A stretch of DNA of 64,000 bases from Parvibaculaceae bacterium (GCA_019636015.1 JAHBYJ010000001.1:1984001-2048000); one strand, 5' to 3'. Positions 22,845 through 31,581 are shown, counted from the stretch's first letter. Numbers and translations are program-made. Notes: a model not told the origin generated them from the sequence alone.

Positions 22845-24530
22845 ATGAGTATTTCTGCGTCCAGTTCCCCCCGCGACGAGTTCGTCTTCCTGCCGCTTGG
22901 CGGCTCCGGCGAAATCGGCATGAACCTCAACCTCTATGGCTACGGCCCGGAGGATGACCGCCGCTGGATCATCGTCGATCTCGGCGTCACCTTCGGCGAC
23001 GATCGCACGCCCGGCATCGACGTCATCATGCCGGACCCGGCGTTTATCGAGGAGCGGCGGGAGGAGCTCCTTGCCATCGTCCTCACCCATGCCCATGAGG
23101 ACCACATCGGCGCCGTCGCCCATCTCTGGCCGCGCCTGCGCTGCCCGGTCTATGCGACGCCCTTCACCGCCGCCATGGTGCGCGGCAAGCTCATCGAGGC
23201 GGGCATCGAGGCGGAAGTGCCCATGCACATCATCCCGCTCGGCCACCGCTTCGATCTCGGCCCCTTCGACATCGAACTCGTCACGCTCACCCATTCGATC
23301 CTCGAGCCGAATGCGCTCGCCATTCGCACACCGCTCGGCACCGTGCTCCACACCGGCGACTGGAAGATCGACCCCGATCCAGTCATCGGCGACACGACCG
23401 ATATCGAGCGCCTGCGCGCCATCGGCGATGAAGGCGTGCGCGCCATGGTCTGCGACTCGACCAATGTCTTCACGCCCGGCACCTCGGGCTCGGAAGCCGA
23501 TGTCGCCGCGAGCCTTGTCGAGCTCCTGAAGCAATGCGAGGGCAGGGTGGCGGTCACCACCTTCGCCTCCAATGTCGCCCGTCTCGAAAGCATCATCCGC
23601 GCCGGCGAGGCAGCGGACCGTCATCCGGTTCTCGTCGGCCGCTCCATGCACCGTGTCGTGGCCGCCGCGCGCGAGGCGGGTTATCTGCAGGATCTGCCGC
23701 GCATCGTCAGCGAGGACGACGCCGGTTATCTCCCGCGCGACAAGGTGCTCTTCATCTGCACCGGCAGTCAGGGCGAGCCGCGCGCCGCACTTGCCCGCAT
23801 CGCCGAGGACAGCCATCCGAGCATCGTGCTGGACAAGGGCGACACGGTCATCTTTTCCTCCCGCGTCATCCCCGGCAACGAAACCTCGATCTTCGACCTG
23901 CAGAACCAGCTCGCCGAACGCGGCATTCGCATCATCACCGAGAAGGACCATTTCGTTCATGTCTCGGGCCACCCCTGCCGCGACGAACTGGCGGACATGT
24001 ATCGCTGGGTCAGGCCGCAGGTCGCGATTCCGGTCCATGGCGAGCTGCGCCACCTCGCCGAGCACACGGCCCTGGCGCGGGAGCTGCAGGTGCCTGAACA
24101 GGTGCTTGTGCGGAACGGTCTTCTGGTGCGCCTCGCGCCCGGCACCGCCGAGGTGGTGGACGAGGCCCCTGCGGGCCGGCTCTATCTCGATGGCGAGGTG
24201 CTGACCGGGGAAGACGAGGGCGCCGTGCAGGAGCGCCGCCGCCTCGCCTTTGCGGGGTCGGTCTTCGTGAGCGTCGTTCTGGACGGGAAGGGCGAGGTGC
24301 GGGGCGATCCGCAGGTCCGCCTCATGGGCCTGCCGGAAGAGGACAGCCACGGCATCCCCTTCGAAGATCGCGCGCTCGATGCCGTGGAGGACGCGCTCGA
24401 CCGCCTGCCGAAAAAGCGCCGGGGCGACGATGCTGCCGTAGCGGAATTCTTGCGCCGCGCCGTCCGCGGCGCGCTCCGCCGCGAATGGGGCAAGAAACCC
24501 CAGGTGGAGGTTGTGGTTACGCGTATATGA
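22845..24530 (+). CDS. rnj: Ribonuclease J
   Basis: Metallo-beta-lactamase/beta-CASP nuclease with 5'-3' exo- and endoribonuclease activity, used for rRNA maturation and mRNA decay in alphaproteobacteria. It has 561 residues. The zinc motif HAHEDH is at 82-87, followed by GDWKIDPDP, CDSTNVFTPGTSGSE near 203-217, and the HVSGHPCRDE motif near 370. The C-terminal RNase J domain is present. It is probably translationally linked to birA (9-bp gap). A four-hairpin repeat begins right after its stop codon. Confidence 0.95.
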   Translation: MSISASSSPRDEFVFLPLGGSGEIGMNLNLYGYGPEDDRRWIIVDLGVTFGDDRTPGIDVIMPDPAFIEERREELLAIVLTHAHEDHIGAVAHLWPRLRCPVYATPFTAAMVRGKLIEAGIEAEVPMHIIPLGHRFDLGPFDIELVTLTHSILEPNALAIRTPLGTVLHTGDWKIDPDPVIGDTTDIERLRAIGDEGVRAMVCDSTNVFTPGTSGSEADVAASLVELLKQCEGRVAVTTFASNVARLESIIRAGEAADRHPVLVGRSMHRVVAAAREAGYLQDLPRIVSEDDAGYLPRDKVLFICTGSQGEPRAALARIAEDSHPSIVLDKGDTVIFSSRVIPGNETSIFDLQNQLAERGIRIITEKDHFVHVSGHPCRDELADMYRWVRPQVAIPVHGELRHLAEHTALARELQVPEQVLVRNGLLVRLAPGTAEVVDEAPAGRLYLDGEVLTGEDEGAVQERRRLAFAGSVFVSVVLDGKGEVRGDPQVRLMGLPEEDSHGIPFEDRALDAVEDALDRLPKKRRGDDAAVAEFLRRAVRGALRREWGKKPQVEVVVTRI

Positions 24531-24626
24531 CCATTTTCGAGATACTCGAAAATGGCAAGCGCGACCGCGCGCCGCGCCTTATCGCGCGTAAGCCAAGCGC
24601 GCGGAGGCGCGCGCCGGCGCTTGAGG
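24531..24626 (+). repeat. Four-hairpin intergenic element, copy A
   Basis: The element begins at the base after the rnj stop codon. Hairpin 1 is a perfect 11-bp stem (24531-24541 with 24545-24555, loop ATA). Hairpin 2 is GCGC-GACC-GCGC. Hairpin 3 is CGCGC/GCGCG around the CTTATC region. Hairpin 4 is GCGCGC-GGAG-GCGCGC. It ends with GGCGCTTGAGG. The second copy at 31480-31574 has the same spacing with compensated stems. After it, GAGG and an A-rich stretch precede an ATGAC that opens only an 11-codon frame. Confidence 0.75.
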
Positions 24627-24720
24627 CAAAACAAAAATGACCCAACTTGTTTTGGCGGGAGAACCGGCCTAAACAAATGTCATCTGAACTTTGAAACCGC
24701 TCCAGAATACGGAATAAACC

Positions 24721-25125
<405 letters not shown>

Positions 25126-25132
25126 GACGCAG

Positions 25133-25417
25133 ATGGATCTCGTATCCGGACTGGCGATCTACTTCATCGTCTGGTGGCTCACCCTCTTTGCGGTGCTGCC
25201 CTGGGGCGTTCGCTCGCAGCATGAGAGCGGCGAGGACATCCCGGCCGGAACGGAGCCCGGCGCGCCCATCAGCCCGGCTCTCCTCAAGAAGATGGCGGCG
25301 ACCACCATCATCGCCGCCTTCCTCTGGGCCTTTATCTACTGGCTCCAGGTCGCCCAGCCCATCGCCTATGAAGACATCCCCTTCATGCCCGACTTCGGCA
25401 GCGGCTATAGCGGCTAG
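25133..25417 (+). CDS. DUF1467 family membrane protein
   Basis: A 94-residue protein with two hydrophobic spans (about 5-27 and 57-76) flanking a polar loop that contains WGVRSQHE, the hallmark of DUF1467. The function is unknown. Its close association with mce (7-bp gap) suggests cotranscription. Confidence 0.88.
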   Translation: MDLVSGLAIYFIVWWLTLFAVLPWGVRSQHESGEDIPAGTEPGAPISPALLKKMAATTIIAAFLWAFIYWLQVAQPIAYEDIPFMPDFGSGYSG

Positions 25418-25447
25418 TGGGTTCTGGGAACCGGAGGGTTCTGGAAC

Positions 25448-25540
25448 CGTCATTGCGAGCAAAGCGAAGCAATCCAGGGGCGGCGGGCATCGAGCAAGCG
25501 GCCCCTGGATTGCTTCGGCCTATCAGGCCTCGCAATGACG
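25448..25540. repeat. ~93-bp inverted repeat (GTCATTGCGAG type)
   Basis: The left arm starts CGTCATTGCGAG and runs through GAAGCAATCCAGGGG; the right arm is its reverse complement, ending CTCGCAATGACG. The central loop is about 20 nt. The sequence matches the widely dispersed intergenic palindromes of this type seen in many proteobacterial genomes, which probably behave as non-autonomous or passive repeats. Confidence 0.85.
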
Positions 25541-25570
25541 GCTGAGGAAGGCCTCCACTCGGAAACTCGG

Positions 25571-25697
25571 CAGCGGACAAAAAAAGCAAGGTCAGCTTTC
25601 GCTGCCCGCCCCGCGCAGCGGACAAAAAAAGCAAGGTCAGCTTTCGCTGCCCGCCCCGCGCAGCGGACAAAAAAAAGCAAGGTCAGCTTTCGCTGCC
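25571..25697. repeat. 45-bp tandem repeat, 2.8 copies
   Basis: Units start at 25571, 25616 and 25661. Each begins CAGCGGAC, continues with an A-tract, then GCAAGGTCAGC, TTTCGCTG and CCGCCCCGCG. The first two copies are identical with A7; the third has A8 and stops after CGCTGCC. Within a unit, AAAGC can pair with GCTTT and CAGCG with CGCTG, so each forms a nested hairpin. Confidence 0.9.
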
Positions 25698-25931
25698 TTG
25701 CTGCTTTAGTGTTCCCTCATTTCGCGCCTCCGCGATCCTTGAGGATCGTCGAAGTCAGCGTTCCCTCCCTAAACTTGGGCTGCGCTTGAGCGCTTTTCCC
25801 TTTTTGTGGAAGGGACTATAGCCAGCCTGCGGCGACATGTCACGCGGGTTTTTGCGCTTCGTGAAATTTTTGCAAGCGCCCGGTCACACTGGCGCAATGA
25901 AATGACGGATGTACCCGCGCGCCCTTTTGTT

Positions 25932-27230
25932 TCATTGCAGGGCAAGCTTCACGGCGAAGGCGACGGCGACGATCGCGACGGCCCAGTTGAGGTCGCGCCA
26001 GCGCCCGGCGGCGATCTTGATCCCGGCATAGGCGATGATGCCGAGCCCGATGCCGCTGGCGATCGAATAGGTGAGGGGAATCGCGATGGCCGTCACCACG
26101 GCGGGTGCGGCTTCGGTCAGATCGTCCCATGAAAGATCGGCCAGTCCCCGCGCCATCAGGCAGGCGATGAAGACGAGAGCCGGCGCGGTGGCATAGGCCG
26201 GCACGGTGCCCGCCAGAGGCGCAAGCACGAGAGCGGCAAGAAACAGAAGCCCCGCCGTCGCCGCCATGAGCCCCGTGCGCCCGCCGGACGCGATGCCCGC
26301 CGTGCTCTCGATATAGCTTGTCGTGGTGGAAGTGCCGAGCGCCGCGCCGACGGCCGTCGCCGCCGAATCCGCCACCATCGCCTTCCTCAGTCGCGGCAGC
26401 TTGCCCTCCGCATCCACCATGCCCGCGCGCTGGCCGACGCTGACCAGCGTTCCCGTCGTATCGAGCAGGTCGACCAGCAGGAACACGAAGACGATGGTCA
26501 CGAAGCCCATCTCGAAGGCGCCCCGTATGTTCATCTCGAAGAATGTCGGCGCGAGCGAGGGCGGCGCGTCCACCACACCCTGTAGCGGCTGCAGGCCGAG
26601 CAGCACCGCCGCCGCCGTTATCCCCAGAATGGTCAGCATGATCGCGCCCGGCACGCGCCGGTAGTAGAGCGCCACCAGCACCATGAAACCCGCCATGGCG
26701 AGAAGCGCGCCATGCGCGCCGAGATCGCCCAGCGTGACGAGCGTCGCCGGATGATCCGCCACGATCCCTGCATTCTGCAATCCGATCAGCGCAAGGAAGA
26801 AGCCGATGCCCGCGCCGATGCCGTATTTCAGCGAGCGCGGAATGGCGTTCACGAGTTTCTCGCGCAAGGGCGAAATGGACAGCGCGAGAAAGGCGAGGCC
26901 AGACACGAAGACGCAACCGAGCGCAAGCCGCCAATCGCCGCCGAATTGCGGCACCACCGTGAAGGCGAAATAGGCGTTGAGCCCCATCCCCGGCGCGAGC
27001 GCCACGGGGTAATTCGCATAGAGCCCCATGATGAGCGAACCGATGGCCGCCGCGAGGCAGGTCGCGACGAACACGGCCCCGAAATCCATCCCCGCCTGCG
27101 CAAGGATCGAAGGGTTCACGAAAATGATATAGGCCATGGTCAGGAACGTCGTGACGCCCGCCAATATCTCGGTACGGACAGTCGTCCCGTTCGCCTTGAG
27201 CTGGAAGAGCTTCTCCAGTATCCCCGCCAC
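25932..27230 (-). CDS. NCS2 family guanine/hypoxanthine permease (AzgA-like)
   Basis: Inner-membrane purine transporter of about 432 residues with 12-14 hydrophobic helices. Markers of the AzgA/GhxP branch are the early GVTTFLTMAYIIFVNP, the GMGLNAYFAF stretch near residue 90, and GTSTTTSYIESTAGI in the second half. The start is a GTG at 27230 with a GGGGGAT ribosome-binding site; longer frames reach upstream without family-like sequence. The substrate (adenine, guanine or hypoxanthine) cannot be settled from sequence alone. It follows a small membrane-protein gene by about 45 bp. Confidence 0.88.
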   Translation of the reverse strand: MAGILEKLFQLKANGTTVRTEILAGVTTFLTMAYIIFVNPSILAQAGMDFGAVFVATCLAAAIGSLIMGLYANYPVALAPGMGLNAYFAFTVVPQFGGDWRLALGCVFVSGLAFLALSISPLREKLVNAIPRSLKYGIGAGIGFFLALIGLQNAGIVADHPATLVTLGDLGAHGALLAMAGFMVLVALYYRRVPGAIMLTILGITAAAVLLGLQPLQGVVDAPPSLAPTFFEMNIRGAFEMGFVTIVFVFLLVDLLDTTGTLVSVGQRAGMVDAEGKLPRLRKAMVADSAATAVGAALGTSTTTSYIESTAGIASGGRTGLMAATAGLLFLAALVLAPLAGTVPAYATAPALVFIACLMARGLADLSWDDLTEAAPAVVTAIAIPLTYSIASGIGLGIIAYAGIKIAAGRWRDLNWAVAIVAVAFAVKLALQ

Positions 27231-27274
27231 CTCATCCCCCTTTGCTTGTCCGCCGCCTCCGGCGTCGTCCCCTT

Positions 27275-27676
27275 TTACATCGTCGCGGCGCCTTCGTCCC
27301 GTTCGCGAAGGCTGAGCCGGTAGCCTAGAATTCCGCAGGCGAGAATGGCGAGATTGCCGGCAAAGTCGAGCAGCATCCATTCATTGAACATGCTGAGGAC
27401 GAAGTAGAAATAATAGTTGAAGATGAAGAAGGGGATCGAGGCGCAGAGGCCGAAGATGAGGAAGGTTCGCGGCAGGAATTTCGACGTCAGGATAACGACG
27501 CCGACAAGCACGGCCTGCGCGCCGAAACAGGCGATGAAGAGGCTGCTGGTAGCGTTGCCGACATAGTATTCAGGCTTCATCCCGAGCCGCTCCACCATGC
27601 CCGGCATGAACATTGCCCAGCCGCCGAGCCCAAGAAATATGAACGCCAGAAATCGCTGAATGTGTATCGCGCGCAT
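27275..27676 (-). CDS. Four-helix membrane protein of unknown function
   Basis: A 133-residue protein with four predicted transmembrane segments (about 8-26, 43-62, 71-95 and 100-121) and a charged tail. I do not recognise a named family. The gene is directly upstream of the purine permease on the same strand (about 45-bp gap), so they may be cotranscribed. A perfect 6-bp inverted repeat lies 18-34 nt upstream of its ATG. Confidence 0.7.
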   Translation of the reverse strand: MRAIHIQRFLAFIFLGLGGWAMFMPGMVERLGMKPEYYVGNATSSLFIACFGAQAVLVGVVILTSKFLPRTFLIFGLCASIPFFIFNYYFYFVLSMFNEWMLLDFAGNLAILACGILGYRLSLRERDEGAATM

Positions 27677-27693
27677 GTCCTCGTCTCCTCCCG

Positions 27694-27710
27694 TTGACGT
27701 TGCGCGTCAA
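27694..27710. promoter_or_regulatory. Candidate operator (TTGACG-N5-CGTCAA)
   Basis: A perfect inverted repeat of two 6-nt arms separated by 5 nt, in the 152-bp gap between divergently oriented genes and just upstream of the minus-strand membrane-protein start. The symmetry and position suit a dimeric repressor site; no regulator is encoded nearby. Confidence 0.3.
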
Positions 27711-27828
27711 GTATGGCTCGCGCCATGCCGCTGGCCACTGCGGCAAATTTGCAGGACGAGGCGGGGCGGGCATTTCGGTGTAAGCTCCCTGCAACAGTTC
27801 CTTAAAGCCGTACGGGCAGGATAAGCCT

Positions 27829-28260
27829 ATGATGAGACGTCTCACCGTTCTGCTGATCCTCGCTCTCCCTGCCACCGCGCTCGCTCAGGCCGAGCTCGCA
27901 GGCAGCGACGCCCCGCGCATTGCCGGGATTTCCGAAAAGGACTGCCGCCACATCGCGCCCTATATTTCGGGCGGGGCGGACTATGTGCCGGGCGTTGCCG
28001 CCGATGGCCGCGCCGTCGCCCCGGCGGATGTCGGCGGCGGCTTCGAATACCGCACCCGCGACGTTTACGAGTTCGACGCCATCATGGACCCGCTGGTCCG
28101 CCGAAACCCCGCCTTCAGCTCCGCCACGCGCCTCAACCTCGCCCGCATCGCCATCGACATGAAGACAGGCCGCGTCACAATGGACGGGCAGAATGTGAAC
28201 GGCCTCGACCATGCACTCGCCGAAGCCTGTGCAAGATTGCATCAGCCCGACCCCAAATGA
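27829..28260 (+). CDS. Small secreted protein of unknown function
   Basis: A 143-residue protein with a clear Sec signal peptide (about residues 1-19, ending ATALAQA). The mature part is about 120 residues with two cysteines (near residues 39 and 134) that could form a disulfide. No family is recognised. It is transcribed in the same direction as the larger secreted protein that starts 91 bp downstream, so the two may act together in the periplasm. Confidence 0.65.
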   Translation: MMRRLTVLLILALPATALAQAELAGSDAPRIAGISEKDCRHIAPYISGGADYVPGVAADGRAVAPADVGGGFEYRTRDVYEFDAIMDPLVRRNPAFSSATRLNLARIAIDMKTGRVTMDGQNVNGLDHALAEACARLHQPDPK

Positions 28261-28351
28261 CCGCCGCCTGACCGGCTTTTATTGACAGGCCGCGCCCCCG
28301 CCAGCAGGCTTCCCGAGGGTTTGGGCCCAGAATGGGCAAGGGGCGTTATCC

Positions 28352-30043
28352 ATGATCTTTCGCTGGCGACGGGCGGCTTTTGTCGCCGCCTCCGTTTTCC
28401 TCGCCGCCATGCTTGGCGCGTCGGGCGCCGCCCATGCGCAGGATGCGCGCTGGCGCATCACCAAGGAGCGCTGGGAGCCCTCCGACGAAAAGGCCTGGCA
28501 GGATTTCGTGGCCGCTCTCGGCGCTGCCGATTGCTGGACCTTCGATGAATGCATCAAGAGCCCGGCCAATCCCTACCGCCACACCGATCCGAAGACGCGC
28601 TTCTATGTCGATTGCGCCGACATGCCCTATGTGCTGCGCGCCTATTTCGCCTGGAAGAACGGTTTGCCCTTCGCCTGGCAGTCGGCCATGCGCGCCGCCG
28701 ATGGCGAGAAGGGCGACATCCGCTATTCGCCCTACGGCAATGTCATCGTCGCGCGTGACTCCGTCCCGCGCACCGCTAGTGGCGTCCCCGCCATCCCGGT
28801 GCTGCACACGCTCGTCAATGTCGTCTCCACCGCCATGTTCCGCCGCAATTCGATGACGGACGATCCGGTGATGTTCGCCGACACCTATTCGCCGCGCCTC
28901 ACCCGCGATGCAATCGTCCCCGGTACCATCGCCTATGACGTGAACGGCCACGCCTCGCTCGTCTGGCGCGTCGAGTCGGGCGGCCGCATTCTCATCTTCT
29001 CGTCGCATCCGGATCATTCCCTGAGCCGCTCGCATCTCGGCAAGGAGTTCCTGCGCACCGGCCCCGAGCTCGGCTCGATCTTCCAGAAGTTCCGTCCCAT
29101 CGAAGTCGTCGGCGCCACGCGTGCCTCGAATGGCGCGCTGGTCGGCGGCCGCATCGTTGCTGCCTCGAACGACGAGATCGAGGATTTCTCGCTCGAGCAG
29201 TATCAGGGCAGCCCGCCCGGCGATCCGGTCCGCTGGGCTTCCTCCTCTTGGGTCCACAATGGCGAGAACCTCGATTTCTACACCTATCTCCGCTCGCGCC
29301 TCTCCGCCGGCGAACTCGAATACCGCCCGGTCGAGGAACTGCGCGCCATGATGCAGTCGGTCTGCTTCGACATCCGCTCGCGCAAGCAGGCGGTGGAAAT
29401 TTCCATCTCCCGCGGCATCCAGAACATGGACCCGCCGCATCGCCTGCCGGACAATATCTACGGCACCCATGGTGTGTGGGAGCTCTACTCGACGCCGTCC
29501 CGCGACGCGCGCCTCAAGACCGCCTTCAAGGAGATGTACGATCTCGTCGTCGAATTCATCAAGATGGATGCGGTCGATGCGCCGCGGCTGAACTATGAAG
29601 GCGACGACCTGCCGGGCGATCTGCTCGCCGCCTATTGGGAACAGAACGCCGCCTGCAGCATCTCCTATGTGAACTCCGCCGGCCGGACGGTGAAGCTCTC
29701 CATCGACGAGATCATCCGCCGCGCCTACGACCTCTCCTTCGACCCCTATCAATGCGTCGAACGCCGCTGGGGTGCAAAAGGCGAGGAGCTTTCGACCTGC
29801 CGCGACGGCGCGCTGAAGACCCGCTGGTACGAGGCGCAGCGCTTCCTGCGGAACCAGATCGACCGCACCTATGACGTCGATATGGGCTACACGATGGACG
29901 ACCTTGAGCGCGGGCCCTGGGGCCTGCGCACCGGCCGGGGCGTGGAAGAGGGCCCCGAGGTCGATATCCGGGCTTGGCTGGAGGCGCTTGCCGCCCGGCG
30001 CACGGCCAGCGGCGAGATTGCGAATCCGCCCGTGACCCCCTAA
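28352..30043 (+). CDS. Large secreted protein, possible cysteine hydrolase
   Basis: A 563-residue protein with a signal peptide (about 1-30, cleavage after AAHAQ). I do not recognise a named family. What can be seen: Cys88 in YVDCADMPYVLRAYF at the start of a helix-like segment, His200 in VNGHASLVWRV at the start of a strand, and Asp221 in SSHPDHS after the next strand. That order and context resemble the Cys-His-Asp/Asn triad of transglutaminase and NlpC/P60 folds. The C-terminal half (about 330-540) is helical and conserved-looking, with several aromatic residues and no known motif. Further cysteines at 61, 67 and later may form disulfides. The proposed enzyme activity is inference. Confidence 0.6.
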   Translation: MIFRWRRAAFVAASVFLAAMLGASGAAHAQDARWRITKERWEPSDEKAWQDFVAALGAADCWTFDECIKSPANPYRHTDPKTRFYVDCADMPYVLRAYFAWKNGLPFAWQSAMRAADGEKGDIRYSPYGNVIVARDSVPRTASGVPAIPVLHTLVNVVSTAMFRRNSMTDDPVMFADTYSPRLTRDAIVPGTIAYDVNGHASLVWRVESGGRILIFSSHPDHSLSRSHLGKEFLRTGPELGSIFQKFRPIEVVGATRASNGALVGGRIVAASNDEIEDFSLEQYQGSPPGDPVRWASSSWVHNGENLDFYTYLRSRLSAGELEYRPVEELRAMMQSVCFDIRSRKQAVEISISRGIQNMDPPHRLPDNIYGTHGVWELYSTPSRDARLKTAFKEMYDLVVEFIKMDAVDAPRLNYEGDDLPGDLLAAYWEQNAACSISYVNSAGRTVKLSIDEIIRRAYDLSFDPYQCVERRWGAKGEELSTCRDGALKTRWYEAQRFLRNQIDRTYDVDMGYTMDDLERGPWGLRTGRGVEEGPEVDIRAWLEALAARRTASGEIANPPVTP

Positions 30044-30133
30044 AACTGGCCCACCTTTTTCATCGCTCCGGCGGGCCTCGGGCCTTGCCGCGGGCCGCCG
30101 CGTTTCCGCCGGGCGGCCTCATTCAGGGTCATC

Positions 30134-31453
30134 ATGCGCCTTTCCAGATTCTTCCTGCCCACGCTCAAGGAAAACCCCGCCGAGGCGCAGATCGTCTCCC
30201 ATCGGCTCATGCTGCGCGCAGGCCTCGTCCGCCAGACGGCGGCGGGCATCTATGCCTGGCTGCCCCTGGGTCTCGCCGTGCTGCGCAATATCGAGAATAT
30301 CGTCCGCGAGGAGCAGGCGCGGGCAGGGGCGATCGAGCTCCTGATGCCGACGCTGCAATCGGCGGACCTCTGGCGCCAGTCCGGCCGCTTCGATGCCTAT
30401 GGCCCCGAAATGCTCCGCATCAAGGACCGCCACGAGCGCGACATGCTCTACGGCCCCACCAATGAGGAGATGATCACCGACATCTTCAAGGGCGCCGTGA
30501 AGTCCTATCGCGACCTGCCGCGCAACCTCTATCACATCCAGTGGAAATTCCGCGACGAGATCCGCCCCCGCTTCGGCGTCATGCGCGGCCGCGAATTCCT
30601 GATGAAGGACGGCTACTCCTTCGACCTCGATGTCGACAGCGCGCGCAACGCCTATCGCAAGATGTTCATCGCCTATCTGCGCACCTTCGCGCGCCTCGGC
30701 CTCAAGGCGATCCCCATGGCCGCCGACACCGGCCCCATCGGCGGCGACATGAGCCATGAATTCATCATTCTCGCCGAAACGGGTGAGAGCGCCGTCTTCT
30801 GCCACCGCGATCTGGTGGACATGCCCGCGCCCGGCGACGACATCGATTATGACGGCGACCTCGAGCCGCTCATCCGCGCCCGCACCGACCTCTATGCGGC
30901 GACGGACGAGAAGCACGACGAGGCGAAGTTCGAGGCCGATGTGCCGGCTGAGAAGCGCCTCTCCGCGCGCGGCATCGAGGTCGGCCACATCTTCTTCTTC
31001 GGCACGAAATATTCCGCCGCCATGGGCTGCGTCGTGCAGGGCCCGGACGGCAAGGAAACGCCGCTCCAGATGGGCTCCTACGGCATCGGCGTCTCGCGCC
31101 TCGTCGGCGCCATCATCGAGGCAAGCCACGACGAGAACGGCATCGTCTGGCCGGATGCAATCGCGCCCTTCAAGGTCGGTCTCGTGAATTTGAAGAGCGG
31201 CGATGCGGAAACAGATGCCGCCTGCGCCGCACTTTATGACAAGCTTCAGGCTGCGGGCGTCTCCGTCCTTTATGACGACACGGACGAACGCGCCGGTGCC
31301 AAGTTCTCGAACATGGACCTGATCGGTCTGCCCTGGCAGCTCGTCGTCGGCCCGCGCGGTCTCAAGTCCGGCACCGTCGAACTGAAGCGCCGCGCCACCG
31401 GCGAAAAGGAAGAACTCTCCGCCGAAGCGGCGCTGGCGAAGATCGCCGGGTAG
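30134..31453 (+). CDS. proS: Prolyl-tRNA synthetase, short type
   Basis: Charges tRNA-Pro in the cytoplasm. At 439 residues it is the short alphaproteobacterial form: the class II catalytic core (motif 2 around [19 protein letters not shown], residues 137-155; motif 3 around [16 protein letters not shown]) runs straight into the anticodon-binding domain, without the editing insertion found in E. coli ProS. Mischarged Ala-tRNA-Pro would need a free-standing editing factor, which is not in this window. Confidence 0.95.
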   Translation: MRLSRFFLPTLKENPAEAQIVSHRLMLRAGLVRQTAAGIYAWLPLGLAVLRNIENIVREEQARAGAIELLMPTLQSADLWRQSGRFDAYGPEMLRIKDRHERDMLYGPTNEEMITDIFKGAVKSYRDLPRNLYHIQWKFRDEIRPRFGVMRGREFLMKDGYSFDLDVDSARNAYRKMFIAYLRTFARLGLKAIPMAADTGPIGGDMSHEFIILAETGESAVFCHRDLVDMPAPGDDIDYDGDLEPLIRARTDLYAATDEKHDEAKFEADVPAEKRLSARGIEVGHIFFFGTKYSAAMGCVVQGPDGKETPLQMGSYGIGVSRLVGAIIEASHDENGIVWPDAIAPFKVGLVNLKSGDAETDAACAALYDKLQAAGVSVLYDDTDERAGAKFSNMDLIGLPWQLVVGPRGLKSGTVELKRRATGEKEELSAEAALAKIAG

Positions 31454-31479
31454 CTCTGTTGACGGGGTACAAAAGTTTT

Positions 31480-31574
31480 CCGTTTTTCGCTTGCGAAAAG
31501 CGGCAAGGCCGACTGGCCGCCGCGCCTTATGGCGCGTAAGCCAAGCCGCCGGATGGCGGCGCCGGCGTCTGAGG
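31480..31574 (+). repeat. Four-hairpin intergenic element, copy B
   Basis: Located between proS and lolC. Hairpin 1 is an 11-bp stem (31480-31490 with 31493-31503, one T-G pair, loop TT). Hairpin 2 is GGCC-GACT-GGCC. Hairpin 3 is CGCGCC-TTAT-GGCGCG. Hairpin 4 is GCCGCC-GGAT-GGCGGC. It ends GGCGTCTGAGG. Stem substitutions relative to copy A (24531-24626) are compensated on the other arm in hairpins 1, 2 and 4. The terminal GAGGAG lies just before the lolC ATG and probably serves as its ribosome-binding site. Confidence 0.75.
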
Positions 31575-31581
31575 AGAAAAA

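Larger units (their letters stand above)
25418..25931. other. Repeat-rich intergenic region between DUF1467 gene and purine permease
   Basis: This 514-bp stretch has no convincing gene. It contains a ~93-bp inverted repeat (25448-25540), a 2.8-copy 45-bp tandem repeat (25571-25697), a short palindrome at 25733-25748 and a small stem (25782-25793) followed by TTTT. Open frames across the tandem repeat are a by-product of its length being divisible by three. The right part is the 3' flank of the minus-strand permease gene. Confidence 0.6.

Noticed and set aside
24637..24672. An 11-codon frame starting ATGAC just after hairpin copy A
   Set aside because: It is too short to support as a gene; recorded only because the same start context is used by lolC after copy B.
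25571..25697. Possible CRISPR array
   Set aside because: The units are contiguous without unique spacers and there are no cas genes in the window.
25535..25789. Open frames across the 45-bp tandem repeat that would encode a repeated Arg/Lys/Ala peptide
   Set aside because: The frames are open on both strands because the unit is 45 bp; no ribosome-binding site, family or conservation supports translation.
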